Numbered from the stretch's first letter, positions 8,842-17,164 are shown. The stretch is 64,000 nucleotides of DNA from UBA1127 sp034422455 (GCA_034422455.1 DAOUJQ010000023.1:62001-126000); one strand, 5' to 3'. Notes: generated from the sequence alone by a model not told the origin. Program-made: numbers and translations.

Positions 8842-10725
8842 ATGATGGAATGGGCATGGCTCATCCCGTCGCTGCCGGCGATTGCCTTCGCGTTCATGGT
8901 GACGCTGGGGAAGCGCCTGCCGAACTGGTCGGCGATTGCCGCGACGGGGTCCATGGCAGTCAGCTTCGTGCTCTTCTTCTTCGTGTTCGCCGACTGGCTC
9001 GGCGCCAAGTCCTTCCCTGATCCTGACAACTACACCTTCATCTACAGCATCGACTGGCTGCGGGCGGGCGACGCGGTCCTCACGTGGGGCATGTGGATCG
9101 ACCCGATCACGTTGACGATGATCGGCCTCGTGACGGCGGCGGCGCTGGGCATCCAGGTGTACTCGTGGGGCTACATGGCCCACGAGCCGCGCTTCACGTG
9201 GTTCTTCGCCGTCCACTCCCTCTTCGCCGCGTCGATGCTCGCGCTGGTGATGGCGGACAACCTGCTGCTGCTCTACATCGCGTGGGAGCTGGTGGGCATC
9301 TGCAGCTACCTGCTCATCGGCTTCTTCTACGAGCGCAGGTCCGCGGCGGAGGCGGCGAAAAAGGCTTTCATTACCACGCGCGTCGGCGACGTGGGGCTGC
9401 TCATCGGCATCCTGCTGCTCTTCAAGCAGACGGGCACCTTCGAGCTGTCGGCCATCTTCGCGGCGCTGGAGCAGGGCGCGCTGTCCGACGGCGTCGTCAC
9501 GGGCGCGGCGGTGCTGATGCTGCTGGGCGCCATCGGCAAGTCGGCGCAGTTCCCGTTCCACGTCTGGCTGCCGGATGCGATGGAGGGCCCGACGCCCGTC
9601 AGCGCGCTGGTGCACTCCGCCACGATGGTCGTTGCGGGTGTGTACCTGGTCGCGCGGGTGTTCCCCTTCTTCGAGGCGTCGGACACGGCGTCGCTGGTCG
9701 TCCTGAGCCTCGGCGCGGTGACGGCGCTGGGCGCGGCGGCGATGGCGCTGGTGATGACCGACATCAAGCGCGTCCTCGCCTACTCGACGCTGACGGACCT
9801 GGCCTTCATGATGCTGGCGCTGGGCGCGGGCAGCCTGACGGCGGGCATGTTCCACCTGCTGGTGCACGGCTTCTCCAAGGCGGTGCTCTTCCTTGGCGCG
9901 GGCAGCATCTCCCACGGCAGCGAGCAGACGGACATCCGCAACATGGGCGGCCTGCGGCGGGTCATGCCGTGGACGGCGCTCACCTTCGGCATCGGCGCGC
10001 TGTCGCTGGGCGGCATCCCGCCCTTCGGCGGCTTCTTCAGCAAGGACGAGGTGACGCTGGCCGTCTTCCACGGGCAGTACGGGTGGCTCTTCCTCTTCGT
10101 CGCGCTGGCGGTGGGCTTCATGAAGGCGCTGTACATGGGCCGCGTCTTCTTCTCCGCCTTCCTCGGCAACCTCAGGCCGGAGAACGAGCACTCCCACGAG
10201 TCCGGCCTCTCGATGCTGCTGCCGATGGCGGCCTTCGCGGCCTTCGCGCTGGTCGGCGGCCTGCTGGCCCTCGGCTGGACCGACGGCTACAAGGGCTTCG
10301 GCTACTTCGTCTTCCCCGGCGACCACCAGGAGGCCTTCCACCTGAACTGGTGGATCGCCGGCGCGTCGACGCTGCTGGCGGTGGCGGGCTTCGGCATCGC
10401 GTGGAGCGCCTACGTCACGCGCAAGCTCGACACGGAGAGGGTCATCGCGAGGGTGCGCCCGGCGCACACGCTCGTCGCCAACAAGTTCTACGTGGACGAG
10501 GTCTACCAGTGGTCCATCGACCGCGTGGTGCTGACGCTCGGCAACGTGATCGCCTGGATTGACCGCCGCATCGTGAACGACGTCGGCGTGAACGGCCCCG
10601 GCATCGTGACGGAGCTGTCCGGCAAGGTCATGCGGAACGTGCAGACGGGCAAGCTCTACAGCTACGCGCTCGGCATGGTGCTCGGCTTCCTGGCCGTCGC
10701 GGTGGCGTGGTGGACGGCGGTATGA
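8842..10725 (+). CDS. nuoL: NADH-quinone oxidoreductase subunit L
   Basis: Distal antiporter-like proton-pumping subunit (627 aa), with about 14-16 hydrophobic helices. FHVWLPDAMEGPTPVSALVH is the family signature, and KSAQFPFHVW and HGFSKAVLFLGAG carry the conserved lysine and histidine residues of the proton path. A C-terminal amphipathic stretch precedes a last hydrophobic helix, as in NuoL lateral-helix architecture. ATG at 8842 or 8845 is possible. The stop overlaps the nuoM start (ATGA). Confidence 0.96.
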   Translation: MMEWAWLIPSLPAIAFAFMVTLGKRLPNWSAIAATGSMAVSFVLFFFVFADWLGAKSFPDPDNYTFIYSIDWLRAGDAVLTWGMWIDPITLTMIGLVTAAALGIQVYSWGYMAHEPRFTWFFAVHSLFAASMLALVMADNLLLLYIAWELVGICSYLLIGFFYERRSAAEAAKKAFITTRVGDVGLLIGILLLFKQTGTFELSAIFAALEQGALSDGVVTGAAVLMLLGAIGKSAQFPFHVWLPDAMEGPTPVSALVHSATMVVAGVYLVARVFPFFEASDTASLVVLSLGAVTALGAAAMALVMTDIKRVLAYSTLTDLAFMMLALGAGSLTAGMFHLLVHGFSKAVLFLGAGSISHGSEQTDIRNMGGLRRVMPWTALTFGIGALSLGGIPPFGGFFSKDEVTLAVFHGQYGWLFLFVALAVGFMKALYMGRVFFSAFLGNLRPENEHSHESGLSMLLPMAAFAAFALVGGLLALGWTDGYKGFGYFVFPGDHQEAFHLNWWIAGASTLLAVAGFGIAWSAYVTRKLDTERVIARVRPAHTLVANKFYVDEVYQWSIDRVVLTLGNVIAWIDRRIVNDVGVNGPGIVTELSGKVMRNVQTGKLYSYALGMVLGFLAVAVAWWTAV

Positions 10726-12275
10726 GCACCTTCGAGGGGTTGCTGCTCTTCCTGACGATCGCGCTGCCGTTCTTTGGCGCGCTCGTGCTCGTCGCTTTCC
10801 CCGCCGACCGCCACAGCCTCATCCACTGGTACACGCGGGCCATCGGCGTCGCCGGGCTGGCGCTGGCCGTGTACATCTTCGTGGACATCGCCTTCGACGG
10901 CGACCTCAGCAAGTACGCCGTCGACTACGAATGGCTGCCCGCGCTGGGCATCCGCTACACGCTGGGCCTCTCCGGCATCACGGCGCCGCTGGTGCTGCTG
11001 AACGCCATCATCTTCATGGCGGGCGTGCTGGTCTCCTGGAACGTGACGCACCGGCCCAAGGACTTCTTCGTGTGGCTGATGCTGCTCGTCGCGGGCGTGT
11101 ACGGCGTCTTCCTCTCGACCGACCTCTTCTTCCTGTTCTTCTTCTACGAGCTTGCCGTGGTGCCGATGTACCTGCTCATCGGCGTGTGGGGCAGCAGCAC
11201 CGACTTCCGGGTGCAGGAGGCGTTCCAGGGACGCGGCTTCGGCGGCGGCGGGCGGTACAACCGCCCCAAGGAATACGGCGCCATGAAGCTGATGCTCTAT
11301 CTGGTCGCCGGCAGCGTGCTGGTGTGGGTCGCCATCCTCGCGGTGTGGGCCGAGGCCCGTTCCGTCACCGGCGAGGCGAGCTTCGCCATCGCGGCCCTCG
11401 CCGATGTAGAGTACTCAACAAACTTCCAGCGGCTCTTCTACCCCTTCTTCATGGTCGGCTTCGGCGTGCTGGCGGGCCTGTGGCCCTTCCACACGTGGTC
11501 GCCCGATGGCCACGTCGCCGCGCCGACGGCCGTCAGCATGCTCCACGCGGGCGTGCTGATGAAGCTGGGCGCGTTCGGCATCCTGGCCGTCGGCATGGTG
11601 GTCCTGCCCGACGGCGCGGAGTGGTGGGCGCCGGTGCTCATCGGCCTCGGCACGGTGAACGTGCTCTACGGCGCGGTCTCCGCGCTGGGCCAGCGGGACC
11701 TCAAGTACGTCATCGGCTACTCCAGCGTCAGCCACATGGGCTACGTGCTCATGGGGCTTGGGACGCTGGAGGTCATCGGCCTGAACGGCGCGGTCTTCCA
11801 GATGTTCTCGCACGGCATCATGACGGGCCTCTTCTTCGCCATGGTGGGCATCATCTACGAGCGGGCGCACCTGCGCGACATCACCGCGCTGGAGGGCCTC
11901 GGCAAGCGCATGGGCATCGTGGGCGCGTTCCTCGCCGCGGCCGGCCTCACGTCGCTGGGACTGCCGGGGTTCAGCAGCTTCGTGGCCGAGCTGCTCGTGT
12001 TCATCGGCACCTTCCGCACGTACCCGGTTCTCGGCGTGCTTGCGGTCATCGGCGCGGCCATCACGGCGGTGTACATCCTGCGGCTGATGGCCAAGGTCTT
12101 CTTCGGCCCCATCGACCCGCGATGGGAGCACCTGCAGGACGCGACGAAGCTGGAGGCCGCCGTCGGCGGCGCGCTGGTGGGCGTGCTGCTGCTGTGGGGG
12201 CTGTACCCCTTCCCCATCGTGGAGATCATTGACAGCGGCGTGCAACCGCTGCTTGAAGGCATGGGCATCTCATGA
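10722..12275 (+). CDS. nuoM: NADH-quinone oxidoreductase subunit M
   Basis: Second antiporter-like subunit (517 aa). The signature GLWPFHTWSPDGHVAAPTAV and the YELAVVPMYLLIG helix with its conserved glutamate are visible. The ATG at 10722 overlaps the nuoL stop; an upstream ATG at 10707 lies inside nuoL and is less likely. The stop overlaps the nuoN start (ATGA). Confidence 0.95.
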   Translation: MSTFEGLLLFLTIALPFFGALVLVAFPADRHSLIHWYTRAIGVAGLALAVYIFVDIAFDGDLSKYAVDYEWLPALGIRYTLGLSGITAPLVLLNAIIFMAGVLVSWNVTHRPKDFFVWLMLLVAGVYGVFLSTDLFFLFFFYELAVVPMYLLIGVWGSSTDFRVQEAFQGRGFGGGGRYNRPKEYGAMKLMLYLVAGSVLVWVAILAVWAEARSVTGEASFAIAALADVEYSTNFQRLFYPFFMVGFGVLAGLWPFHTWSPDGHVAAPTAVSMLHAGVLMKLGAFGILAVGMVVLPDGAEWWAPVLIGLGTVNVLYGAVSALGQRDLKYVIGYSSVSHMGYVLMGLGTLEVIGLNGAVFQMFSHGIMTGLFFAMVGIIYERAHLRDITALEGLGKRMGIVGAFLAAAGLTSLGLPGFSSFVAELLVFIGTFRTYPVLGVLAVIGAAITAVYILRLMAKVFFGPIDPRWEHLQDATKLEAAVGGALVGVLLLWGLYPFPIVEIIDSGVQPLLEGMGIS

Positions 12276-13765
12276 CGCCGGACGTTCGCTTCGATCTGCT
12301 TTGGCCGGAGTTCCTGGTGGCGGGGCTGGCCTTCCTGGTGTTTACGCTCGACTTCATCGTGCGTCCCGCCCGGAAGGAGGTCCTGGCCTGGGTGTCCGCC
12401 GCCGGCCTCGCCCTCATCACCGCCTTCACCATCCCCTTCCTGCTGGACGAGCACGACACGCTCTTCAACGGCCTCTACCGCGTCGACAACTACGCCCTCT
12501 TCTTCAAGGTCGTCTCCATGGGCATCGGCATCGCGGTCATCCTCGGCTCCGTCCACTACGTGAATAAGCATTTGACGCACCCGGGCGAGTACTACGCCAT
12601 CATCATCGTCTCCGTGCTGGCGATGATGATGATGGCCGCGTCCGGCGAGCTGCTGACCGCCTACCTCTCGCTGGAACTGCTGAGCTTCTGCCTGTACGTC
12701 CTCAGCGGCTTCGCCGTCAGCGACCTGCGCTCCAACGAGGCGTCGGTCAAATACGTGCTGCTGGGCGCCTTCTCCTCCGGCCTGCTCCTCTACGGCATCG
12801 TGCTCATGTACGGCGCCCTCGGCACGACGAGCTTCGCGGAGATGGCGGTCGCGATAGAGGCCGGCGGCGCCGTCGAGGGCCGGCTGCTGCTGGGGCTGGC
12901 GCTGCTGGTTGCGGGGCTCGGCTTCAAGCTGGCGGCGGTGCCCTTCCACATGTGGGCGCCGGACGTCTACCAGGGCGCGCCCATGCCCATCACGGCCTAC
13001 ATCGCCGTCGGGTCCAAGGCCGCGGCCTTCGCCCTCGTGCTGCGCCTCTTCTACGAGGGGCTGCTGCCCGCCTACGGCGAGTGGCAGATGCTCATCGCGG
13101 GCATGGCGGCGCTGACGATGCTCTTCGGCAACGTCGTGGCCATCGTGCAGACCAACGTGAAGCGCATGCTGGCCTACTCCAGCGTAGGGCAGGTCGGGTT
13201 CCTGCTCATGGGAATCGCCGCGCTGTCGCCCATCGCGTCCAACGCGCTCATGGTGCACCTGGTGGGCTACTCGGTCACCAACTTCGCCGTCTTCTTCGCC
13301 ATCACCGCCTTCTACAACGCGACCGGCAAGGACGACATCCCGGACTTCGCGGGCCTTGCGGGCCGGGCGCCCTTCCTGGCGGCGGCGATCACCGTCGGCC
13401 TCTTCTCGCTGGCGGGGCTGCCCTTCCTCGCGGGCTTCCTGACCAAGTTCTACCTCTTCTCCGCGGCGGCGGCCGAGGGGCTGCTGTGGCTGGCCGGGGT
13501 CGCGATGCTGGCGAGCCTCATCTCCCTCTACTACTACCTGCAGCTCATCCGGCAGATGTACATCGAGAAGGCGCCGGAGGACGAGGCGGGCGCGGTGGCC
13601 GTCCGCACGCCGTCGCTGCTCTTCGCCCTCATCGGCGCGATGGTGCTCGGCGTCGTCCTGCTCGGCGTCTACCCGGACCCGCTCATGTCGGCCATCGAGG
13701 GGGCCACGGCGGCGCTGCAGACGGGCGACTACTACTGGCTGCCGGTGGGCATCGCCGCGCAGTGA
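12272..13765 (+). CDS. nuoN: NADH-quinone oxidoreductase subunit N
   Basis: Third antiporter-like subunit (497 aa) and last nuo gene here. Signatures include FKLAAVPFHMWAPDVYQGAP and NVKRMLAYSSVGQVGF. The start overlaps the nuoM stop. No nuoE, nuoF or nuoG gene follows: the next genes are small thiol-redox proteins. The complex as encoded therefore has eleven subunits and no NADH-binding or FMN-binding module. Confidence 0.95.
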   Translation: MTPDVRFDLLWPEFLVAGLAFLVFTLDFIVRPARKEVLAWVSAAGLALITAFTIPFLLDEHDTLFNGLYRVDNYALFFKVVSMGIGIAVILGSVHYVNKHLTHPGEYYAIIIVSVLAMMMMAASGELLTAYLSLELLSFCLYVLSGFAVSDLRSNEASVKYVLLGAFSSGLLLYGIVLMYGALGTTSFAEMAVAIEAGGAVEGRLLLGLALLVAGLGFKLAAVPFHMWAPDVYQGAPMPITAYIAVGSKAAAFALVLRLFYEGLLPAYGEWQMLIAGMAALTMLFGNVVAIVQTNVKRMLAYSSVGQVGFLLMGIAALSPIASNALMVHLVGYSVTNFAVFFAITAFYNATGKDDIPDFAGLAGRAPFLAAAITVGLFSLAGLPFLAGFLTKFYLFSAAAAEGLLWLAGVAMLASLISLYYYLQLIRQMYIEKAPEDEAGAVAVRTPSLLFALIGAMVLGVVLLGVYPDPLMSAIEGATAALQTGDYYWLPVGIAAQ

Positions 13766-13846
13766 CACCTGCCGCCGCCTGTTGTACCATTCCCGGCAGA
13801 CCAATCACTCACCTGACTCTCCGTGTGTCGAGGAGGGGCTGTGAAT

Positions 13847-14065
13847 ATGCCGATCAACGTGCCGATCGTCTACACGCTGCGCACCTGACCGACGTGCGAG
13901 GCGCTGCGCGTCGCGTGGAAGGAGCAGGGGATCGAGTTCGACGAGCGGATCGTGGACGATAGCCAGAAGTACATGGACGAGGCCCGCGAGTTCGGCAGCG
14001 TCGTGCCCGTCATCGTCTACCCGGACGGGCGCGTTGAGGAGGGCTTCAACGGGGAGACGGGCTGA
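13847..14065 (+). CDS. Candidate selenocysteine glutaredoxin-like protein (in-frame TGA as Sec)
   Basis: Reading through the TGA at 13886-13888 gives 72 residues with a glutaredoxin/thioredoxin fold pattern: strand VPIVYTL, active site T-Sec14-Pro15-Thr16-Cys17, helix EALRVAWKEQG, and cis-Pro54 in SVVPVIVYPDG followed by GFNGE. The TGA falls exactly where glutaredoxins have the first Cys of CPxC. The ATG at 13847 has AGGAGGGG eight bases upstream; a GTG at 13841 is also in frame. GC-rich hairpins follow the TGA directly. A Trx-like gene lies downstream. If no selenocysteine machinery exists in the genome, it would be a pseudogene or a truncated 13-codon ORF. No sel genes are in the window. 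Confidence 0.75.
13890..13913 (+). promoter_or_regulatory. Candidate bacterial SECIS hairpin after the TGA
   Basis: CGACGTGCG (13890-13898) pairs with TGCGCGTCG (13905-13913): nine pairs including two G-U, with the 6-nt loop AGGCGC. Known bacterial SECIS hairpins lie just after the UGA and have a G early in the loop. The loop here is 10 nt after the UGA, closer than usual. An alternative fold, 13893-13917, puts a UGC loop 16 nt after the UGA. Which one forms cannot be decided by eye. Confidence 0.45.
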
Positions 14066-14149
14066 GAGATCTTTTAGCATGGGGCCCGCGTGACCGGGCC
14101 CGCACCAAAACCAGTTTGAGGTCAGGGGGACAAACCAAAGGAGGACAGC

Positions 14150-14746
14150 ATGGCAGAGCAGACGAGCGTCGTGACCCCGGAGCGCTACGGGCAGGGCTTC
14201 ACCTACCCGGACTACATCGCGCAGATCAACGTCAACAAGGACATGTTCGAGAAGTACACCGAGACCGCCGCTGCCGCCGTCACGGCGGACGACGACGCCT
14301 TCTTCAGCAAGGCCGCCAGCGCCGACGGCGGCGCCGCCAGGATGCTGGTGCTGGGCGAGGACTGGTGCCCGGACGTGTACCGCGGCCTGCCCGTCTTCAC
14401 GCGCATCGCCGAGGGTGCGGGCATGGAGCTGCGCGTCTTCCCGCGCGACGAGAACTTGGACATCATGGACGAGTTCCTGAACCGCGGCGAGTTCCGCTCC
14501 ATCCCCACCGTCGTCTTCTACACCAGGGGCGGCGACTACCTGTGCCACTGGATCGAGCGGCCGGCCATCGGCTACGCCGAGGGTGCGCAGTTCGTGGAGG
14601 AGGCCCGCAAGGAGCTGCCGGAGGGCACCGAGGAGGCGCAGGTCCGGCAGGCGGCGCGGCCTCGCACGCTGGAGCGATACCCCGCCTGGCAGCGCGCGAC
14701 CGTCGAGGAGATGCGCGCGATGCTGGCGGAGAAGCTGGGCATCTAG
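14150..14746 (+). CDS. Thioredoxin-like family protein
   Basis: A 198-residue cytoplasmic protein with a thioredoxin-like core. VLGEDWCPDVYRGLPVF (about 67-83) is the active-site region, and RSIPTVVFYTRGG (116-128) carries the cis-proline. Only Cys73 is present: the second active-site position is Val76, as in the Thioredoxin_9-like group whose motif is WC[GP]D rather than CxxC. So it is unlikely to be a normal disulfide reductase; it may bind or be partnered by the selenoprotein upstream (85 bp away). AAGGAGGA precedes the ATG. A strong terminator follows. Confidence 0.75.
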   Translation: MAEQTSVVTPERYGQGFTYPDYIAQINVNKDMFEKYTETAAAAVTADDDAFFSKAASADGGAARMLVLGEDWCPDVYRGLPVFTRIAEGAGMELRVFPRDENLDIMDEFLNRGEFRSIPTVVFYTRGGDYLCHWIERPAIGYAEGAQFVEEARKELPEGTEEAQVRQAARPRTLERYPAWQRATVEEMRAMLAEKLGI

Positions 14747-14768
14747 GGCAACGCGCTACACGAGACAT

Positions 14769-14804
14769 GGAGGGGCCGCTCCGGTTGGGGCGGCCCCTCC
14801 TTTT
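14769..14804 (+). terminator. Rho-independent terminator
   Basis: GGAGGGGCCGC (14769-14779) pairs perfectly with GCGGCCCCTCC (14790-14800) around a 10-nt loop and is followed by TTTT. It closes the glutaredoxin/thioredoxin-like unit. Confidence 0.85.
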
Positions 14805-14828
14805 GCAATTAGCACGCGCCCACTCCGC

Positions 14829-14850
14829 TCGCCCTGAGCCTGTCGAAGGG
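14829..14850 (-). repeat. Dispersed repeat family R1, copy 2
   Basis: TCGCCCTGAGCCTGTCGAAG followed by GG, the reverse complement of the R1 unit. It lies between the terminator and the Nudix gene. Confidence 0.75.
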
Positions 14851-14879
14851 TCTCACGAACGGATTGGGCGGACAGCGTT

Positions 14880-15281
14880 TCAGCTGAGCGCATTCACCAC
14901 TAGTGCCCTGTAGGCATCCAGAGCCTTTGACTCCGGTAGCTCGTTCACGCCGAACCAGCGCAGATCAGTGTGCTCTTGAGGGGCTGCGTTGACCGGCTCA
15001 CCGTTCCAAGCGAACACGGCATACACGTGTACGATCGCGGGCTCAGCCGGGTCATAAGCTTGGTCGAGCCATTCCCACGCTAGCAACTCTATACCCAGTT
15101 CCTCGCATGCTTCACGGCGAAGTGCCTCTTCCTCTGACTCGCCTTCTTCTACGTGTCCCCCGAACAAGTCCCAGACATTAGGGTATGCACGCTCCATTGG
15201 AGACCGGTGCACCAGCAATACCGTGCCGTCTCTGATCAATATTCCTGCAACGCAAATGGCAGGGGTATTGGCGTGTGCCAA
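14880..15281 (-). CDS. Nudix (MutT-like) hydrolase
   Basis: A 133-residue protein that hydrolyses a nucleoside diphosphate linked to another group. The Nudix box reads G-H-V-E-E-G-E-S-E then REACEELGIE (residues about 41-64) and fits GX5EX7REUXEEXGU fully. The substrate cannot be told from sequence; the N-terminal ICVAGILIRDGTVLLVHRS is typical of sanitising or general NUDIX proteins. It has fewer rare GC-rich codons than the nuo genes. It stands alone, convergent to the Trx-like gene. Confidence 0.88.
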   Translation of the reverse strand: MAHANTPAICVAGILIRDGTVLLVHRSPMERAYPNVWDLFGGHVEEGESEEEALRREACEELGIELLAWEWLDQAYDPAEPAIVHVYAVFAWNGEPVNAAPQEHTDLRWFGVNELPESKALDAYRALVVNALS

Positions 15282-15432
15282 ACGATGCTCCTATAAAGGA
15301 GGTTGGCGTATTTGCTCAGCTTGAAAACCAGTATGCAGCCGTGAAGCCAGATGCATCAACCTTGAGACAGTGGGGCACACGTGACGGGACTTGAGGTTCT
15401 CAGGGAGCTGTTTGGGTTGCCGCGGGCGCATC

Positions 15433-15459
15433 GTCGTTCCTGCGAAGACAGGAACCCAG
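15433..15459 (+). repeat. Dispersed repeat family R2, copy 2
   Basis: GTCGTTCCTGCGAAGACAGG followed by AACCCAG. GTTCCTG and CAGGAAC form a hairpin. It is a variant of the repeats at 25580 and 38299. Confidence 0.7.
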
Positions 15460-15505
15460 AGGGGTGGGCGTGGGACAGCCGTCTGCTATGTTGCTAACCC
15501 CCATG

Positions 15506-15737
15506 CTCCCCCCTGACACCGCCCCCTTGCCCCTTAGCCGCGCCTTCCTCTACCGTCATTCCATGGAAAGCGAAGCCTTCTGCCCCCGCCAAGCCGGCTG
15601 CCTCGGTGCGTCCAACGGGGAGGAATTGTTTCTCACCAGCGGACTTTTTGGTCTCGTAGCTGAAATGTGCCACCGCAGCTACGAAAACGAAACGCCAATC
15701 AATTTGGCGCAGCTACGACGGGGCGGGAAACAATTCC
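15506..15737 (+). repeat. Dispersed element 'A' (three-copy family) ending in a 116-bp palindromic section
   Basis: Fills most of the 480-bp gap between the Nudix and glycosyltransferase genes. The left part (from CCCTGACACCGCCCCC) matches the elements at 33795-34084 (minus) and 40443-40735. The right part, 15622-15737, is bounded by a perfect 11-bp inverted repeat, GGAATTGTTTC and GAAACAATTCC, and contains a further perfect hairpin, TCGTAGCTG...CAGCTACGA. A frame shared with the other copies includes FGLVAEMCHRSYE. This copy lacks about 55 bp in the middle relative to the others. It encodes no recognisable transposase; it could be a MITE-like element or a decayed small-gene family. Confidence 0.7.
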
Positions 15738-15762
15738 GGCTCTCAGCTACGGGCGCCCCGCC

Positions 15763-16512
15763 CTACTCCAGCTTGGGAACCCCGCCGAAGCGCAGGCGCA
15801 GCAGGCCGCGCAGGTCCTCCAGCGCGGTGTTGACGACGCGCACCGTCGTGCCGGGATCGTCGGTCCAGGTGACGGGCACCTCGAAGATGCGCAGGCCGCG
15901 TTTCTCGGCGATGAGCAGCAGCTCCGTGTCGAAGAAGAAGGCGTTGTCCCGCACCGCCGGGAGCAACCGCTGTGCGGCGGCGCGGCTCAGAGCCTTGAAG
16001 CCGCACTGCGCGTCCGTGAAGCGCGTCCAGAACATCGCCTTGATGAGCAGGTTGTAGCAGCGCGAGATCACCTCGCGCTTGAGCGTCCGCTTGTACACCC
16101 GGGCGCCCCGGCCCAGCCGCGTGCCGATGGCGACGTCGTAGCCGCCGTCCAGCACGGCGTCGACGAGGGGCGGCAGGGCGTCGAGGTCGGTCGAGAGGTC
16201 GACGTCCATGTAGCAGACGGCGTCGGCGTCGCTGCGGAGCCAGGCGGTGCGGAGGGCGCGGCCGCGGCCCTTCTGCGGCAGGTGGAAGGCCTCCACCTCA
16301 GGGTGGGCTGCTGCGAGGGCCTCGGCGGCCGCGAGGGTGCCGTCGGTGGAGGCGTTGTCGGCGACGAGCACCCGCCACGCGTACTGCGGCTGCCCGCGGA
16401 GGAATGCGGCCAGGGTCTCGACGCTGCCGGGGAGGTCCTGCTCCTCGTTGTAGGCGGGCAGCACCACCTCGACGAGGGGCTTCGCCGGGGGCGTTCCTTC
16501 GACGCTGCTCAT
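15763..16512 (-). CDS. Family 2 glycosyltransferase (polyprenyl-phosphate sugar transferase type)
   Basis: A 249-residue GT-A glycosyltransferase resembling dolichyl-phosphate glucosyl/mannosyl transferases. The N-terminal VEVVLPAYNEEQDLPGSVET, the ADNASTDGT motif and the metal-binding D-x-D in CYMDVDLSTDL are clear, with the acceptor-site QCGFKALSR later. It has no C-terminal membrane helices. It probably transfers a sugar from a nucleotide donor to a lipid-phosphate carrier for cell-envelope glycans. ATG at 16512. Neighbouring genes are unrelated, so the sugar is unknown. Confidence 0.88.
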   Translation of the reverse strand: MSSVEGTPPAKPLVEVVLPAYNEEQDLPGSVETLAAFLRGQPQYAWRVLVADNASTDGTLAAAEALAAAHPEVEAFHLPQKGRGRALRTAWLRSDADAVCYMDVDLSTDLDALPPLVDAVLDGGYDVAIGTRLGRGARVYKRTLKREVISRCYNLLIKAMFWTRFTDAQCGFKALSRAAAQRLLPAVRDNAFFFDTELLLIAEKRGLRIFEVPVTWTDDPGTTVRVVNTALEDLRGLLRLRFGGVPKLE

Positions 16513-16633
16513 TGCGACTAGGGAAGCACATCGGAGGTGCCGTGTCCAGACAGCCTTGATGCAAGACTCCAGTTGAGACTGGGCCGTCTGCGGCTGGATG
16601 TTCGCTCAAACGCAAAACATAGTCAAAAATGCC

Positions 16634-16661
16634 TTGACAAGGGAGCGTCGTTAGCGATACT
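16634..16661 (+). promoter_or_regulatory. Predicted sigma-70 promoter of the CoA-binding protein gene
   Basis: Perfect TTGACA at 16634-16639, 16-bp spacer, GATACT at 16656-16661. The start would be near 16668, about 25 nt before the chosen GTG. Confidence 0.6.
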
Positions 16662-16692
16662 CCGTAGGCGTCAACACGCCGGGGGGAATGTG

Positions 16693-17100
16693 GTGCGCGA
16701 TATTGAGGAGATCCTGCGGGAGTGCAAGACGGTTGCCGTGGTGGGCCTGTCGCCCAGGCCCAACCGGCCCAGCCACAGCGTCTCTGCGTACCTGCAGGAT
16801 AACGGCTACCGCATCGTTCCCGTGAACCCAATGGTGGACGAGGTCCTGGGCGAGCAAAGCTACCCGGACTTGGAGTCGATTCCCTTTCACGTGGAACTTG
16901 TGGACGTATTTCGTCGTTCTGAGGAAGTGCCCACTGTGGTGGAGCAGGCCATCAGGGCGGGCGCGGAGGCGGTCTGGCTGCAGCTGGGCGTCATCCATCA
17001 CGAGGCGGCGGCCCGGGCCGCAGAGCACGGGCTGGACGTGGTGATGGACAAGTGCACCGCCATCGAGCACCGGGCGCTTGTCCGGCAGGGGAAGCTCTAG
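16693..17100 (+). CDS. CoA-binding domain protein (YccU-like)
   Basis: A 135-residue single-domain Rossmann protein of the CoA_binding_2 family. VAVVGLSPRPNRPSHSV binds the nucleotide, and VPVNPMVDEVLGEQSYPDL and AVWLQLGVIHHEAA are family signatures. The biochemical role of this family is not settled. Both GTG codons at 16690 and 16693 are possible; 16693 gives better spacing from GGGGGGAA. It is 65 bp ahead of the TPR protein and may be co-transcribed with it. Confidence 0.85.
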   Translation: MRDIEEILRECKTVAVVGLSPRPNRPSHSVSAYLQDNGYRIVPVNPMVDEVLGEQSYPDLESIPFHVELVDVFRRSEEVPTVVEQAIRAGAEAVWLQLGVIHHEAAARAAEHGLDVVMDKCTAIEHRALVRQGKL

Positions 17101-17164
17101 ACAGCGACAGCGCCCCCTGGCGGCCGCTGCAGGCCCGCCTAGGAATGCCCCTCCAGCGTGAGGA

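Noticed and set aside
13886..13888. The TGA in the glutaredoxin-like gene as a simple nonsense mutation (pseudogene)
   Set aside because: The downstream frame keeps every glutaredoxin landmark and the stop sits exactly on the redox cysteine; random decay would not favour that codon. It remains possible as a sequencing error.
14082..14101. Perfect GGGCCCG/CGGGCCC hairpin between the two thiol-redox genes as a terminator
   Set aside because: It has no T-tract after it and would separate a likely transcription unit; it may be only an mRNA structure.
15464..16057. A plus-strand ORF of 197 codons through element A and the glycosyltransferase
   Set aside because: Its second half is antisense to the glycosyltransferase, and the first half is repeat DNA; only the element-wide shared frame is of interest.
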